Of a DNA stretch of 64,000 nucleotides, positions 1 to 8,730 are shown in pieces. The DNA is from Klebsiella pneumoniae (lineage in GTDB: Bacteria; Desulfobacterota; Binatia; UBA12015), in NCBI GenBank assembly GCA_945872365.1, contig CAMBZJ010000001.1, positions 62,001-126,000 of the forward strand, read 5' to 3'. A model generated the notes under the pieces. The model was given only the letters and a program-made list of their open reading frames with translations, did not search any database and was not told where the DNA came from. The position numbers and the translations under genes were made by a program. The stretch's first letter is position 1, and each line of letters opens with the position of its first letter.

Positions 1-1
1 C

Positions 2-742
2 GAGGAGGGCCAGATGATGGCCGCCTGGCTCGCCCGTGCGGGGCACCGGCGCGTCGGCGTCTTCAACGAGATCTCGCCCAACGGCGAGGAGTACTTCCAG
101 TACTTCCGCTGGGCCGCCGACGCGGCGGGACTCTCGATCGTGCGCCTCGAGACGATCACCCAGACGCCCGACGACCTGGAGTCTTCCGTCGCGGCGCTGC
201 GCGATTCGGGCTGCGACGCACTCGCTTACATGGGCTACGGCTACCCGACGATCCTGCTCGGTCCGATCTTCCGCAAACTCGCCTGGAACCCGCCGCGCAT
301 CATGACCACCGCCTTCCAGTTCTGCTACGCGAGCCCGCAGTGGATGGAGGCCCTCGAAGGCTGGACCGGGATCGACCAGTACTGCGAGGACAACCCGCTC
401 ATCGCCCCCTTCCTCGACCGCTTCGAGGCGCGCTTCGCGCGGCGCCCCGCCGGGAATACGGTGGTCACGCTCTCGTACGACACGGCACGGGTCGTGGCCG
501 AGGCGATCCGGCGGGCCCCGATCCTGACCGGGGCGGGTCTGCGCACCGGGCTGGAGCGCTTGCGACTGCTCCCGAGCACGACCGGCGGGGCGCGGACGTT
601 CATCACCGCAACCCCGTCCGACCACCGCCTGTTCCAGGGTGACTGGCTCGTCTACCGCCGGGTCGAGGGCGGTCGAACCGTCTTCGCGGGCCTCTACGAA
701 CCGCCCGGACGCGGCGTCAGCCCGACGACCCGGGACGCATGA
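2..742 (+). CDS. ABC transporter substrate-binding protein, C-terminal part (cut by window edge)
   Basis: The reading frame is open from the first bases, so the N-terminus lies outside the window. The visible ~246 residues look like the C-terminal half of a type I periplasmic binding protein of the Leu/Ile/Val (Peripla_BP_6) class. A segment resembling lobe crossing (GHRRVGVFNEISPNG) is followed by alternating strand/helix units, a YDTARVVAEAI helix typical of the family, and a closing strand ending FQGDWLVYRRVEG. Such proteins deliver amino acids, amides or short organic acids to a membrane permease. The ligand cannot be told from this half, and no permease genes follow. The 3' end overlaps the end of the convergent TetR gene by 26 bases. 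Confidence 0.75.
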   Translation, partial: EEGQMMAAWLARAGHRRVGVFNEISPNGEEYFQYFRWAADAAGLSIVRLETITQTPDDLESSVAALRDSGCDALAYMGYGYPTILLGPIFRKLAWNPPRIMTTAFQFCYASPQWMEALEGWTGIDQYCEDNPLIAPFLDRFEARFARRPAGNTVVTLSYDTARVVAEAIRRAPILTGAGLRTGLERLRLLPSTTGGARTFITATPSDHRLFQGDWLVYRRVEGGRTVFAGLYEPPGRGVSPTTRDA

Positions 743-1355
743 GACGGCGGCTCGCATCCTTCAGAAACTCGATCTGGATGCGGCGCATTTCCGGGGCCTG
801 CGGGTCCACGCCGATCACCCGGCGCAAGAGTGCACCGGCCGTGAAGAAGCCGAAGAGCAGGTGGTACATGCCGACGACAACGAGCGGGAGTTCCTCCTCC
901 CGCCAACCGACCGGCTCCGAGGTCGCGGCCATCGCCCGCCGGCCCACGTCGTAGATCGGCGTGAGCCACTCACGGGCGAGGCTCTCGAAGTACGTACCGT
1001 CGTCGAGCATCTCGCGCTCGATCAACTTGGGCAGGTGCGGCGTGCGCCACAACTGGTCGACAAGCATCTCGAGCAATTCGTCGCCGCTCTCCGGGGTCAG
1101 GGGCTGCGCCCCGCCGCGCGCGAGGATTTCGCCGATCGGCTTCAGTCCGCGTTCGAGCACCGCTTCATAGAGCGCCTGCTTGCTCGGGAAGTGGTTGTAG
1201 AGACTCGCCTGGTTCAGCCCGACCCGGCCGGCGATCTCGCGCACCGACACGGCCGCGTAACCGCGCTCCGCGAAGAGTTGCTCGGCAGTGTCGAGGATGC
1301 GGGTCGCCGTCGAAACGGCCTCGACCGCCTGGGATCGGGTGGGTTGCGTGGACAT
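717..1355 (-). CDS. TetR/AcrR family transcriptional regulator
   Basis: A 212-residue protein of normal TetR length. Residues ~15-65 form the DNA-binding domain: an AEQLFAERGYAAVSVREIA helix pair, then GLNQASLYNHFPSKQALYEAV, the classic recognition helix. The C-terminal ~140 residues are helical and would form the ligand/dimer domain. The ATG at 1355 is preferred over a long upstream extension because it sits just before the domain, as in the family. It is divergent from the DUF4301 gene across ~170 bp, where its own operator would be expected, and tail to tail with the transporter gene. The ligand and regulon are not visible. Start moderately sure, family very sure. Confidence 0.93.
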   Translation of the reverse strand: MSTQPTRSQAVEAVSTATRILDTAEQLFAERGYAAVSVREIAGRVGLNQASLYNHFPSKQALYEAVLERGLKPIGEILARGGAQPLTPESGDELLEMLVDQLWRTPHLPKLIEREMLDDGTYFESLAREWLTPIYDVGRRAMAATSEPVGWREEELPLVVVGMYHLLFGFFTAGALLRRVIGVDPQAPEMRRIQIEFLKDASRRLMRPGSSG

Positions 1356-1526
1356 CGAAGCCGCCACCACGGGGCCGCTGCGGCGTATCAGCAGCGCGCG
1401 CGGGCGGCAAGCCGAAGCGCCTTTTTCGCGGCTCCGCCGCCGTGGTAGCCGTCTGTAAATGGACCGACCGGTACAGCGCCCGACGGCTGCTCTAGGCACC
1501 CGGGAAGACACGACCAGGGGCCGGGC

Positions 1527-3095
1527 ATGAGCCGGACCGCCTGGCGGCCGCAGGACACCGAGTGGATCGCGGCGCAGGGTCTTGCCGTCGAGGAGGTCGA
1601 ACGACAACTCGCCCTCCTGCGCAACCCGCCGCCCCCGATCCGCCTCCTGCGCAATGCGAGCCGCGGCGACGGCGTCCGCGTGCTCACCGAACACGAACAG
1701 CAGGCCTGCCTCGCCGCGTGGCGCGGGGCTACGGCCCTCGGCCGCTGGACGTCCTTCGTGCCCGCCTCCGGTGCCGCGAGCCGGATGTTCCGCGCACTCC
1801 TCTCCGCGCGCGACTGGCCGCGGCCGATCACCGTCTCCGAGGCGCAGCGACGCGCGACCGAGGGCGACGGCGATGCGAAGGAGGTCGCGACCTTTGCCGC
1901 CGGCCTCGATCGCTTCGCGTTCCGTGCGGAACTCGCCCGCATCCTCGAAGGTCGGGGCCATCCCCGCGCCGGAACCGGTCCCGACGGCGACCTCGCCCCG
2001 GTCCTCGACGCCATGGTCGCCGGCGACGGACTGGACTACGCCTCGCTTCCGAAGGGCCTGATCCTCTTTCACGACTATCCCGGCGGCCCCCGGACCGCCT
2101 TCGAGGAGCACCTCGTCGAGGCGGCGGGCATCGCGCGGGATTCCGGCGGCACCGTGCGCCTCCACTTCACCGTGTCGCCGCAGCACCGCCGGGCCTTCGA
2201 GGCGACGCTCGCACGCGTCCGCGGCGGCGTCGAAACGCGGCTCGGGGTTCATCTGGAGGTCGGATTCTCCGAGCAGAGTCCCGCGACCGACACGATTGCG
2301 ATCGACGACGCGGGCGAACCCTTCCTCTCGGCCGACGGCAACCTGCTCTTCCGTCCGGGTGGTCACGGGTCGCTCATCGAGAACGTCGCCGATCTCGGGG
2401 CCGACCTCCTCTACGTGAAGAACATCGACAACATCGTCCCCGACCACCGTCGCGCCGTGTGCGTCGAGTGGAAGCGCATCATCGGGGGGCTACTGACGCT
2501 GCTCGAGCGGCGGGTCTACTCGGTGCTCGACGACCTCGACCGGGGCGGGTCGCACGCCGTGGAACGCGCTTTCCACATGCTGACGACCGAACTCGGCCAG
2601 GAGGTGCCGCGCGCCCTGGTGGAGACGACCGGGGAGGACGCCGCGCGCTACGCGCGCAGCAAGCTCGATCGACCGCTGCGGGTCTGCGGGGTGGTCCGCG
2701 TCACAGGCGATCCCGGAGGGGGGCCGTTCTGGGTCGGCGACGAGGACACAGCGAGCCTGCAGATCGTCGAGACCGCCCAGATCGACCTGACCGAGCGCAT
2801 GCAGCGGGCGATCTTCTCCGCCTCGAGCCACTTCAATCCGGTCGACCTCGCCTGCTCCCTGAACGACCGTCACGGTCGGCCCTTCGACCTGCGCGCGCGC
2901 GTTGATTCCGCGACGGCCTTCATCGCCGAGAAGTCGAGCGGGGGCCGGGCGCTGCGCGCCCTAGAACACCCCGGCCTCTGGAACGGCGCCATGGCCGACT
3001 GGAGCACGGTCTTCGTCGAGGTTCCCTCCGAGACGTTCAACCCGGTGAAGACCGTCGTCGACCTGTTGCGGCCCGCCCACCAGAGCCCGGCGTGA
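1527..3095 (+). CDS. DUF4301 family protein
   Basis: A 522-residue protein that I recognise as DUF4301. The N-terminus resembles the family pattern with LAVEEVERQLALLRNPPPP followed by RLLRNASRGDGVRVL, then the conserved FVPASGAASRMFRALL stretch. That loop, and later FHDYPGGPRTAFEEHL and a KNIDNIVPD motif, recall sugar-nucleotidyltransferase-like folds, so a nucleotide-binding or transferase role is possible but unproven. No signal peptide or membrane segment is seen. It is 57 bp upstream of rfbB on the same strand and could be co-transcribed with the dTDP-rhamnose genes. The start ATG gives a full-length domain. Confidence 0.85.
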   Translation: MSRTAWRPQDTEWIAAQGLAVEEVERQLALLRNPPPPIRLLRNASRGDGVRVLTEHEQQACLAAWRGATALGRWTSFVPASGAASRMFRALLSARDWPRPITVSEAQRRATEGDGDAKEVATFAAGLDRFAFRAELARILEGRGHPRAGTGPDGDLAPVLDAMVAGDGLDYASLPKGLILFHDYPGGPRTAFEEHLVEAAGIARDSGGTVRLHFTVSPQHRRAFEATLARVRGGVETRLGVHLEVGFSEQSPATDTIAIDDAGEPFLSADGNLLFRPGGHGSLIENVADLGADLLYVKNIDNIVPDHRRAVCVEWKRIIGGLLTLLERRVYSVLDDLDRGGSHAVERAFHMLTTELGQEVPRALVETTGEDAARYARSKLDRPLRVCGVVRVTGDPGGGPFWVGDEDTASLQIVETAQIDLTERMQRAIFSASSHFNPVDLACSLNDRHGRPFDLRARVDSATAFIAEKSSGGRALRALEHPGLWNGAMADWSTVFVEVPSETFNPVKTVVDLLRPAHQSPA

Positions 3096-3152
3096 CGGCG
3101 GCGGGGGCCGCCGCGCGTCGATTGGCGGGTGCTCCGGACCTCCGGTAATCCG

Positions 3153-4265
3153 ATGCGAATGGACTGCTGGCTCGTCACCGGCGGGGCGGGCTTCATCGGC
3201 TGTAACTTCGTCCGGCTGGCGCTCTCCCGTACCCAAGCCCGCGTGGTCGTCCTCGACCAGCTGACCTATGCCGGCAGCCTCGCGAACCTGCGCGACGTCG
3301 AGTCGAACCCGCGCTACGCCTTCGTGCGCGGCGACATCGCCGATCCCGAGACGGTAGAGGCGGTATTTCGCGAGCACCGGCCCACCGCCGTGATCAACTT
3401 CGCCGCCGAGTCGCACGTCGACCGGTCGATCGACGGGCCGGGTGCGTTCGTCCACACGAACACGGTCGGGACGTTCGAATTGCTGCACCGCGCCCGCGCA
3501 CACCTCGCCGGCGGCGCGCCCGGCGCGCGCGAGGCGTTCCGCTTCCTCCACGTGTCGACCGACGAAGTGTACGGGAGCCTCGGCCCCGACGGTGCCTTCA
3601 GCGAGGAGACGCCCTACGCGCCGAACTCCCCCTACTCCGCCAGCAAGGCCGCCGCCGACCATCTCGTCCGGGCCTGGCACCACACCTACGGCCTGCCCAC
3701 CCTCATCACGAATTGCTCGAACAACTACGGACCGCACCAGTTCCCCGAGAAACTGATCCCCCTCATGCTCATGAACGCACTCGAGGGTCGCGACCTGCCG
3801 ATCTACGGCGACGGCGGAAACGTCCGCGACTGGCTCTACGTCGAGGACCACTGCGCGGGCATCCTCGCGGTGCTGCAACGCGGGCGGCCCGGCGAGAAGT
3901 ACAATATCGGCGGACGCAGCGAGCGGACGAACCTCGAGATCGTCGAGACCCTCTGCGCGCTCGTCGAGGAGGCGGTCCCGGCGCGCGACAACGAGGCGCT
4001 GCGCACGCGCGGCTTTTCCTCCTACGCGGAACTCCGCAAGTTCGTCCCCGACCGCCCCGGACACGACCGACGCTATGCGATCGACGATCGCAAGATCCGC
4101 CTCGAACTGGACTGGAGCCCGACCCACGACTTCACCGCCGGGCTCCGTCGCACCGTCGCCTGGTATCTCGCCCACCGCGACTGGTGCCGCGAGGTGCAGG
4201 CGGGCGGCGAGTACGGCCGCGAGCGCCTTGGCCTCGCGGGCGGGGATCGAGGGGGTCGTCCGTGA
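3153..4265 (+). CDS. rfbB: dTDP-glucose 4,6-dehydratase
   Basis: Extended-SDR enzyme converting dTDP-glucose to dTDP-4-keto-6-deoxyglucose, the second step of dTDP-L-rhamnose synthesis. Seen: the NAD-binding [15 protein letters not shown] loop near the N-terminus; [12 protein letters not shown]; the STDEVYGSL motif with the catalytic Thr-Asp-Glu set; [16 protein letters not shown] with the Tyr-x3-Lys pair; and [18 protein letters not shown], diagnostic for RmlB. Length (~370 residues) fits the family. In-frame ATGs occur at 3129, 3153 and 3159; 3153 leaves a short leader before the first strand. The stop overlaps the rfbA GTG by 4 bases, so the four rhamnose genes are probably translationally coupled. 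Confidence 0.96.
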   Translation: MRMDCWLVTGGAGFIGCNFVRLALSRTQARVVVLDQLTYAGSLANLRDVESNPRYAFVRGDIADPETVEAVFREHRPTAVINFAAESHVDRSIDGPGAFVHTNTVGTFELLHRARAHLAGGAPGAREAFRFLHVSTDEVYGSLGPDGAFSEETPYAPNSPYSASKAAADHLVRAWHHTYGLPTLITNCSNNYGPHQFPEKLIPLMLMNALEGRDLPIYGDGGNVRDWLYVEDHCAGILAVLQRGRPGEKYNIGGRSERTNLEIVETLCALVEEAVPARDNEALRTRGFSSYAELRKFVPDRPGHDRRYAIDDRKIRLELDWSPTHDFTAGLRRTVAWYLAHRDWCREVQAGGEYGRERLGLAGGDRGGRP

Positions 4266-5146
4266 ACAAGGGCATCCTGCTCGCCGGCGGCGCCGGCTCG
4301 CGCCTGCACCCGGTCACCCGGGCGGTCAGCAAGCAATTGCTGCCGATCTACGACAAGCCGATGATCTACTACCCGCTCGCGACCGTGATGCTCTCCGGCG
4401 TGCGCGACGTGCTGGTCATCACGACGCCGCACGAACAGGACGCCTTTCAACGCCTGCTGGGCGACGGCGGAGAGATCGGCCTGCGGATCTCGTGGGCGGT
4501 CCAGCCCGAGCCGGGCGGCATCGCCCAGGCGTTCCTGATCGGTCGCGACTTCGTCGGATCCGACGACGTCATGCTCGCCCTCGGCGACAACATCTTCTAC
4601 AGTCAGGGCTTTGCCGACGAGTTGCGGGCGGCGGCTGCGCGCCGCCGCGGCGCCACGGTCTTCGGCTACCGGGTGCGCGACCCGGAGCGCTACGGCGTGG
4701 TCGAGTTCGACTCGCAAGGTCGGGCCGTCGGACTCGAGGAGAAGCCGGCGCGGCCGCGCTCGCCCTTCGCCGTGACCGGGCTCTACTTCTACGACAATCG
4801 CGTCCTCGACGTCGCGGCGAGCCTCGCCCCGTCGCCGCGCGGCGAACTCGAGATCACCGACGTCAACCTGCACTACCTGCGGGCGGGGGAGCTCCACGTG
4901 CAGCGTCTCGGTCGCGGCACCGCCTGGCTCGACACCGGCACCCACGAGGCGCTGCTGCAGGCCTCGAACTTCATCCAGGCGATCGAGGAGCGCCAGGGGC
5001 TGAAGGTCGCCTGCATCGAGGAGATCGCCTACCGCCTGGGCTACATCGATGCCGCCGCCCTCGAGCGCCTCGGCCGCGCGATGGGCAAGAGCCCCTACGG
5101 CGAGTACCTGCGCGGCATCCTCGACCAGGAGGACGGCATCCGGTGA
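4262..5146 (+). CDS. rfbA: glucose-1-phosphate thymidylyltransferase
   Basis: Makes dTDP-glucose from glucose-1-phosphate and dTTP, the first and feedback-regulated step of dTDP-rhamnose synthesis. The 294-residue protein opens with the nucleotidyltransferase signature [20 protein letters not shown], then [27 protein letters not shown] and [20 protein letters not shown], all strongly RmlA. It starts with GTG inside the rfbB stop codon (GTGA overlap) and ends with the same arrangement into rfbC. Gene order B-A-C-D differs from the common B-D-A-C order of enterobacteria, but the content is complete. Confidence 0.97.
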   Translation: MNKGILLAGGAGSRLHPVTRAVSKQLLPIYDKPMIYYPLATVMLSGVRDVLVITTPHEQDAFQRLLGDGGEIGLRISWAVQPEPGGIAQAFLIGRDFVGSDDVMLALGDNIFYSQGFADELRAAAARRRGATVFGYRVRDPERYGVVEFDSQGRAVGLEEKPARPRSPFAVTGLYFYDNRVLDVAASLAPSPRGELEITDVNLHYLRAGELHVQRLGRGTAWLDTGTHEALLQASNFIQAIEERQGLKVACIEEIAYRLGYIDAAALERLGRAMGKSPYGEYLRGILDQEDGIR

Positions 5147-5706
5147 AGTTCCTGCCCACCGAACTCGACGGTGTGATCGTCGTCGAGCCCGACGTCTGGC
5201 GCGATCCCCGGGGGTTCTTTCTCGAGACCTACCGGGCCGATCGCTGGGCGGAGGGAGGCGTCGACTGCACCTTCGTGCAGGACAACCACTCGCGCTCCGT
5301 ACGCGGCACCCTGCGCGGCCTCCACGCACAGTTGCAGCGCCCGCAGGCGAAGCTCGTGCGCGTGCTCCAGGGATCGATCGTCGACGTGGTCGTCGACATC
5401 CGCCGCGGTTCGCCGACCTTCGCGCGCTGGATCGCGGTCGACCTCTCGTCGGAGAACTTCCGCCAGATCTTCGTGCCCGCCGGCTTCGCCCACGGGCTCT
5501 GCGTCACGAGCGAGACGGCCGAGGTCGAGTACAAGTGTAGCGACCTCTACGATCCGTCCGACGAACTCCGCCTGCTCTGGAGCGATCCGGCCATCGGCGT
5601 CCACTGGCCGATCACCGATCCCATCCTGTCGGACAAGGACCTCGCGGCCCTGCCGCTCGCAGCATGGATGGACCGCCTGCCGAACTGGAACGAACCCGCG
5701 CGATGA
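5143..5706 (+). CDS. rfbC: dTDP-4-dehydrorhamnose 3,5-epimerase
   Basis: Cupin enzyme that epimerises dTDP-4-keto-6-deoxyglucose at C3 and C5. The 187-residue protein shows the family landmarks: [15 protein letters not shown] near the N-terminus, [16 protein letters not shown] with the catalytic His, [15 protein letters not shown], and [12 protein letters not shown] followed by [13 protein letters not shown]. It begins with GTG overlapping the rfbA stop by 4 bases and its stop overlaps the rfbD ATG. No irregularities. Confidence 0.96.
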   Translation: MKFLPTELDGVIVVEPDVWRDPRGFFLETYRADRWAEGGVDCTFVQDNHSRSVRGTLRGLHAQLQRPQAKLVRVLQGSIVDVVVDIRRGSPTFARWIAVDLSSENFRQIFVPAGFAHGLCVTSETAEVEYKCSDLYDPSDELRLLWSDPAIGVHWPITDPILSDKDLAALPLAAWMDRLPNWNEPAR

Positions 5707-6530
5707 GGATTCTCCTTGCGGGCGGCGCCGGCCAACTCGGGGCCCTCCTGCCCCGGGCGCTCGGCAACCACGAGGTGGTGGTACCGGCACGCGACCGGCT
5801 CGACATCGCGGACCTCGCCGCGGTGCGCGAGGTGGTGCGCGCCACGCGACCGCAACTCGTCGTGAACGCCGCCGCCTACAACCGGGTCGACCAGGCGGAG
5901 AGCGATCGCGAGGCCGCCTATCGCGGGAACGCGCTCGGGCCGCGCAACCTCGCCATCGCCACCGCCGAGGTGGGCGTCCCGGTCCTGCACGTCTCGACCG
6001 ACTATGTCTTCGACGGACGCGCCGGGCGGGCCTACCACGAGTACGATGCGACGGGGCCGCTCTCGGTCTACGGAGCGAGCAAGCTCGCCGGCGAAGAGGC
6101 GATCCGCGGACTGAACGCACGCCACTACGTCGTGCGCACCGCCTGGCTCTATGCCACGGGCCACGCCAACTTCCCGACGACCATGATCGGACTCGGGCGA
6201 CGGGGCCCGGTCCGGGTGGTCGACGATCAGGTCGGCTCACCGACCTATGCGCCCCATCTCGCGAGCGCGATCGCCCGCCTCGTCGAGAGCGCTGCCTTCG
6301 GCACCTGGCACCTCGCCGGTTCCGGCGCCACGAACTGGCACGGCCTCACCCGGCGATTGTTCGCGCGTCTGGGAATCGACTCCGAGGTGCAAGCCGTCAC
6401 GACCGCCGCGTTCCCGCGACCGGCCGCCCGACCGGCTTACTCCGCCCTGGTTTCGATCCAGGACCCGCCGCTGGCACTGCCCCCCTGGGAGGACGGCCTC
6501 GACGAGTTCTGCCGCCGCGTCGATCCCTGA
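5703..6530 (+). CDS. rfbD: dTDP-4-dehydrorhamnose reductase
   Basis: Last enzyme of the pathway; reduces dTDP-4-keto-rhamnose to dTDP-L-rhamnose with NAD(P)H. The 275-residue SDR has [20 protein letters not shown] (nucleotide loop), VVNAAAYNRVDQAE, HVSTDYVFDGRAG, SVYGASKLAGEEA with the Tyr-x3-Lys pair, and DDQVGSPTYAPHLASAI, all RmlD hallmarks. The ATG overlaps the rfbC stop (ATGA). It is the last gene of the cluster. No rhamnosyltransferase is adjacent, so the user of dTDP-rhamnose must be elsewhere. Confidence 0.96.
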   Translation: MRILLAGGAGQLGALLPRALGNHEVVVPARDRLDIADLAAVREVVRATRPQLVVNAAAYNRVDQAESDREAAYRGNALGPRNLAIATAEVGVPVLHVSTDYVFDGRAGRAYHEYDATGPLSVYGASKLAGEEAIRGLNARHYVVRTAWLYATGHANFPTTMIGLGRRGPVRVVDDQVGSPTYAPHLASAIARLVESAAFGTWHLAGSGATNWHGLTRRLFARLGIDSEVQAVTTAAFPRPAARPAYSALVSIQDPPLALPPWEDGLDEFCRRVDP

Positions 6531-6562
6531 AGCGCCTCGTTCCCAGGGCGCCGCCGGGTGCG

Positions 6563-8653
6563 TCAGCGCGGCCGGAAGAACGACCCCGGCAACGTCACGC
6601 TCGAGTAGAACGACCAGTCAGACACGGCGCAGGTTTCCCCCGTACAGCGCTGCGCGACCGAGCACGAGTAGGTGAGCAGCACCGCCGCCGGATCCGGATT
6701 ACCGTCACTCGAGACGAAAGTGCAGAAGACGAATTGCGGATCTCCACCGCCCGGCGCGTAGACGTTGCCGGTGACGGTGCCGTCGTCGGCGTTACGGGCG
6801 ATCGACCAGCGCTGGCCACCGACCGTCTTGCTGACCAGCGTCGCCGCGGAGCCGGGTGTCACCTGGAGCGCGCTCGGCGGATCGGTGGCCGTCGCCGCGA
6901 GGCCCTCGACGGAGGCGCTCGACGCGCCCGCCGTCGCGCCGGAAGAGGTACGGGGCAGGAAGAACGATCCCGGGAGAGTGACGGCGCCCGCCGGGTGCCA
7001 CTGGCCGTTCGGGCAAGTCGGCGAGTCGCAATTCGCCGCGACCTCGCAGGCGAAGTCGATCTGCTCCGCGTAGGGGTCGGGATTCCCGTCGCTGCCGGTG
7101 CGCTTGCACCACAGGAAGGCCGGGTCGCCCCCCGAGGAGGAGAACACGTTGCCGGTCACGGTCGCGACATCGCCGGTCGTCGAAAGTGCCCAGCGTTCCA
7201 CGCCGATGTCCTTGCTGATGAGCGTGTGCTTGCCGTCGGGCGTGATCTGCAGGCCCGAGCCGGGCGAGTCCGACTCGCCGAGCGAGTCCATCGCATCCTT
7301 GATCCTGATGCGCGGGAAGGTGAGTCCGTTGCGGGAATCGAGAAGGGGAAGCCCGGTGCTGCGAAGGGCGGCGAGCGCCTCGTCGACGGAAGCCCGACCC
7401 ATGTGATCGTAGAGCACGGCGAAGGCCCCGGCGACGTGTGGCGTCGCCTGCGAGGTGCCCGAGATCACCGCGTAGCGATCACGGGGAATCGACGAGTAGA
7501 TCTGGTAGCCGGGCGCGAGTAGCGACAGGAAGGGGGCCGCGTCCGAGAACGAAGCGATCGCGTCCTGCTTGGTGACGGCGCCGACGCTGACCACGCCGGA
7601 GAGGCAGCCGGGTGCCGAGAGCTGGTTAGACTTGCCCTCGTTGCCCGCCGCGGCGACGACCGGAATGCCCGCCTGGCGCAGCAACTGGACGATCTCCTCG
7701 CGCGACGGGTCGTCGGCGTCGCACTCCGCCTGCGTGGAATAGAGGCCCCCGCCGAGGCTCATGTTCGCCGCCGCGATCTTGAAGGTCTGGCGCTTCTGGT
7801 AGACGTAGTCGAGCGCGGCCAGCGTGTCGGAGTTGTAGCTGCGCGCGCAGGGATCCTCGCCGTCGCCGCAGGTGTCCTTGCCGGTGAAGCGCGAGAACAC
7901 CTGTATCGCCATGATCGAGGCACCGCGCGCGACCCCGGAGAATTCGGCCCCGCGACCGGCGGCGATGCCCGCGACGTGCGTACCATGGACGCAGGAAGAC
8001 GAAGCCCAGCCGCAGGGCGCAGCCGCCCCCGGGCCGGTCTGCGTCCGCGATCCGTTCGGGCAACTACCGTTGCCGGAGAAGCACACCTCGTCCACCACCT
8101 TGCCGAGCAGGAACGGGTGGGCGGCGTCGATCCCCGTGTCGAGCACGGCGATGGTCCATCCGGTGCCGTCGGCACCGGCCTCCCAGGCCAGATCGGCCTG
8201 AACCATCGGGGCGCTCTCGGCGAGCATCGGCTTTTCGAGACGGTCCTCGACGATGGCGGCGACTCCCTGCGAGAGGGCGAGTGCCTCGAGCGCGTCGCGC
8301 GACACCTCCATCGCCACGATCGGAACGGACGGGAATTCGCGTTCGAGAGACCAGCGACGACCGGCGAGATCCCGCTCGATCGATCTCCGGGCCGGCGCGA
8401 CGGCCGAATCGCCGTCGGTGAAAGGCACGGCTTGGCCGTCGGAATTCCCCGCGGTGCGCAACTGCACGAGCACGCGCACCGAGCCGCGCGCCTGTGCCTT
8501 CGCCCGAAGGCCACCGCCCACGATCGGCGTGAGAGTGCCCGCGCTGGCAAGCGCCGGCCACAGGGCCACCGCGGCCAGCAACGCGGCGACCACGACGGGG
8601 CGCTTCACCGGGTGGGATTCCCGCGCGAAGAGGTCACCTGCCTTGCGCCGCAT
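6563..8653 (-). CDS. secreted subtilisin-like serine protease (S8) with two C-terminal repeat domains
   Basis: A 696-residue exported protease. A hydrophobic signal segment lies at ~17-38 (VVVAALLAAVALWPALASAG), followed by an inhibitor-like propeptide to ~150. The catalytic triad is seen as Asp172 (AVLDTGID), His223 (CVHGTHVAG) and Ser401 (SGTSQATPHVAG), with the oxyanion Asn338 in AAAGNEG. From ~468 there are two copies of a ~100-residue module, each starting LQ(I/V)TP, containing TVTGNV and SDGNPDP, with paired cysteines, and ending VTLPGSFF-PR. GGAAGG-type Shine-Dalgarno bases precede the chosen ATG. Disulphides in the modules would fit oxidation by the DsbA-like protein encoded upstream. 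The substrate is unknown. Confidence 0.93.
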   Translation of the reverse strand: MRRKAGDLFARESHPVKRPVVVAALLAAVALWPALASAGTLTPIVGGGLRAKAQARGSVRVLVQLRTAGNSDGQAVPFTDGDSAVAPARRSIERDLAGRRWSLEREFPSVPIVAMEVSRDALEALALSQGVAAIVEDRLEKPMLAESAPMVQADLAWEAGADGTGWTIAVLDTGIDAAHPFLLGKVVDEVCFSGNGSCPNGSRTQTGPGAAAPCGWASSSCVHGTHVAGIAAGRGAEFSGVARGASIMAIQVFSRFTGKDTCGDGEDPCARSYNSDTLAALDYVYQKRQTFKIAAANMSLGGGLYSTQAECDADDPSREEIVQLLRQAGIPVVAAAGNEGKSNQLSAPGCLSGVVSVGAVTKQDAIASFSDAAPFLSLLAPGYQIYSSIPRDRYAVISGTSQATPHVAGAFAVLYDHMGRASVDEALAALRSTGLPLLDSRNGLTFPRIRIKDAMDSLGESDSPGSGLQITPDGKHTLISKDIGVERWALSTTGDVATVTGNVFSSSGGDPAFLWCKRTGSDGNPDPYAEQIDFACEVAANCDSPTCPNGQWHPAGAVTLPGSFFLPRTSSGATAGASSASVEGLAATATDPPSALQVTPGSAATLVSKTVGGQRWSIARNADDGTVTGNVYAPGGGDPQFVFCTFVSSDGNPDPAAVLLTYSCSVAQRCTGETCAVSDWSFYSSVTLPGSFFRPR

Positions 8654-8730
8654 CGTTCCGCCTTCCCATCGACCGCCCCGGCCCCGGTGCCGGAATCGCC
8701 CGGCCCTCCCGGGCAATGGACGTAGGTGCA

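Noticed and set aside
1356-2447. Minus-strand frame continuing upstream of the TetR gene (576 codons in all)
   Set aside because: The upstream part is the reverse of the DUF4301 gene and has no domain; only the part from the ATG at 1355 is real.
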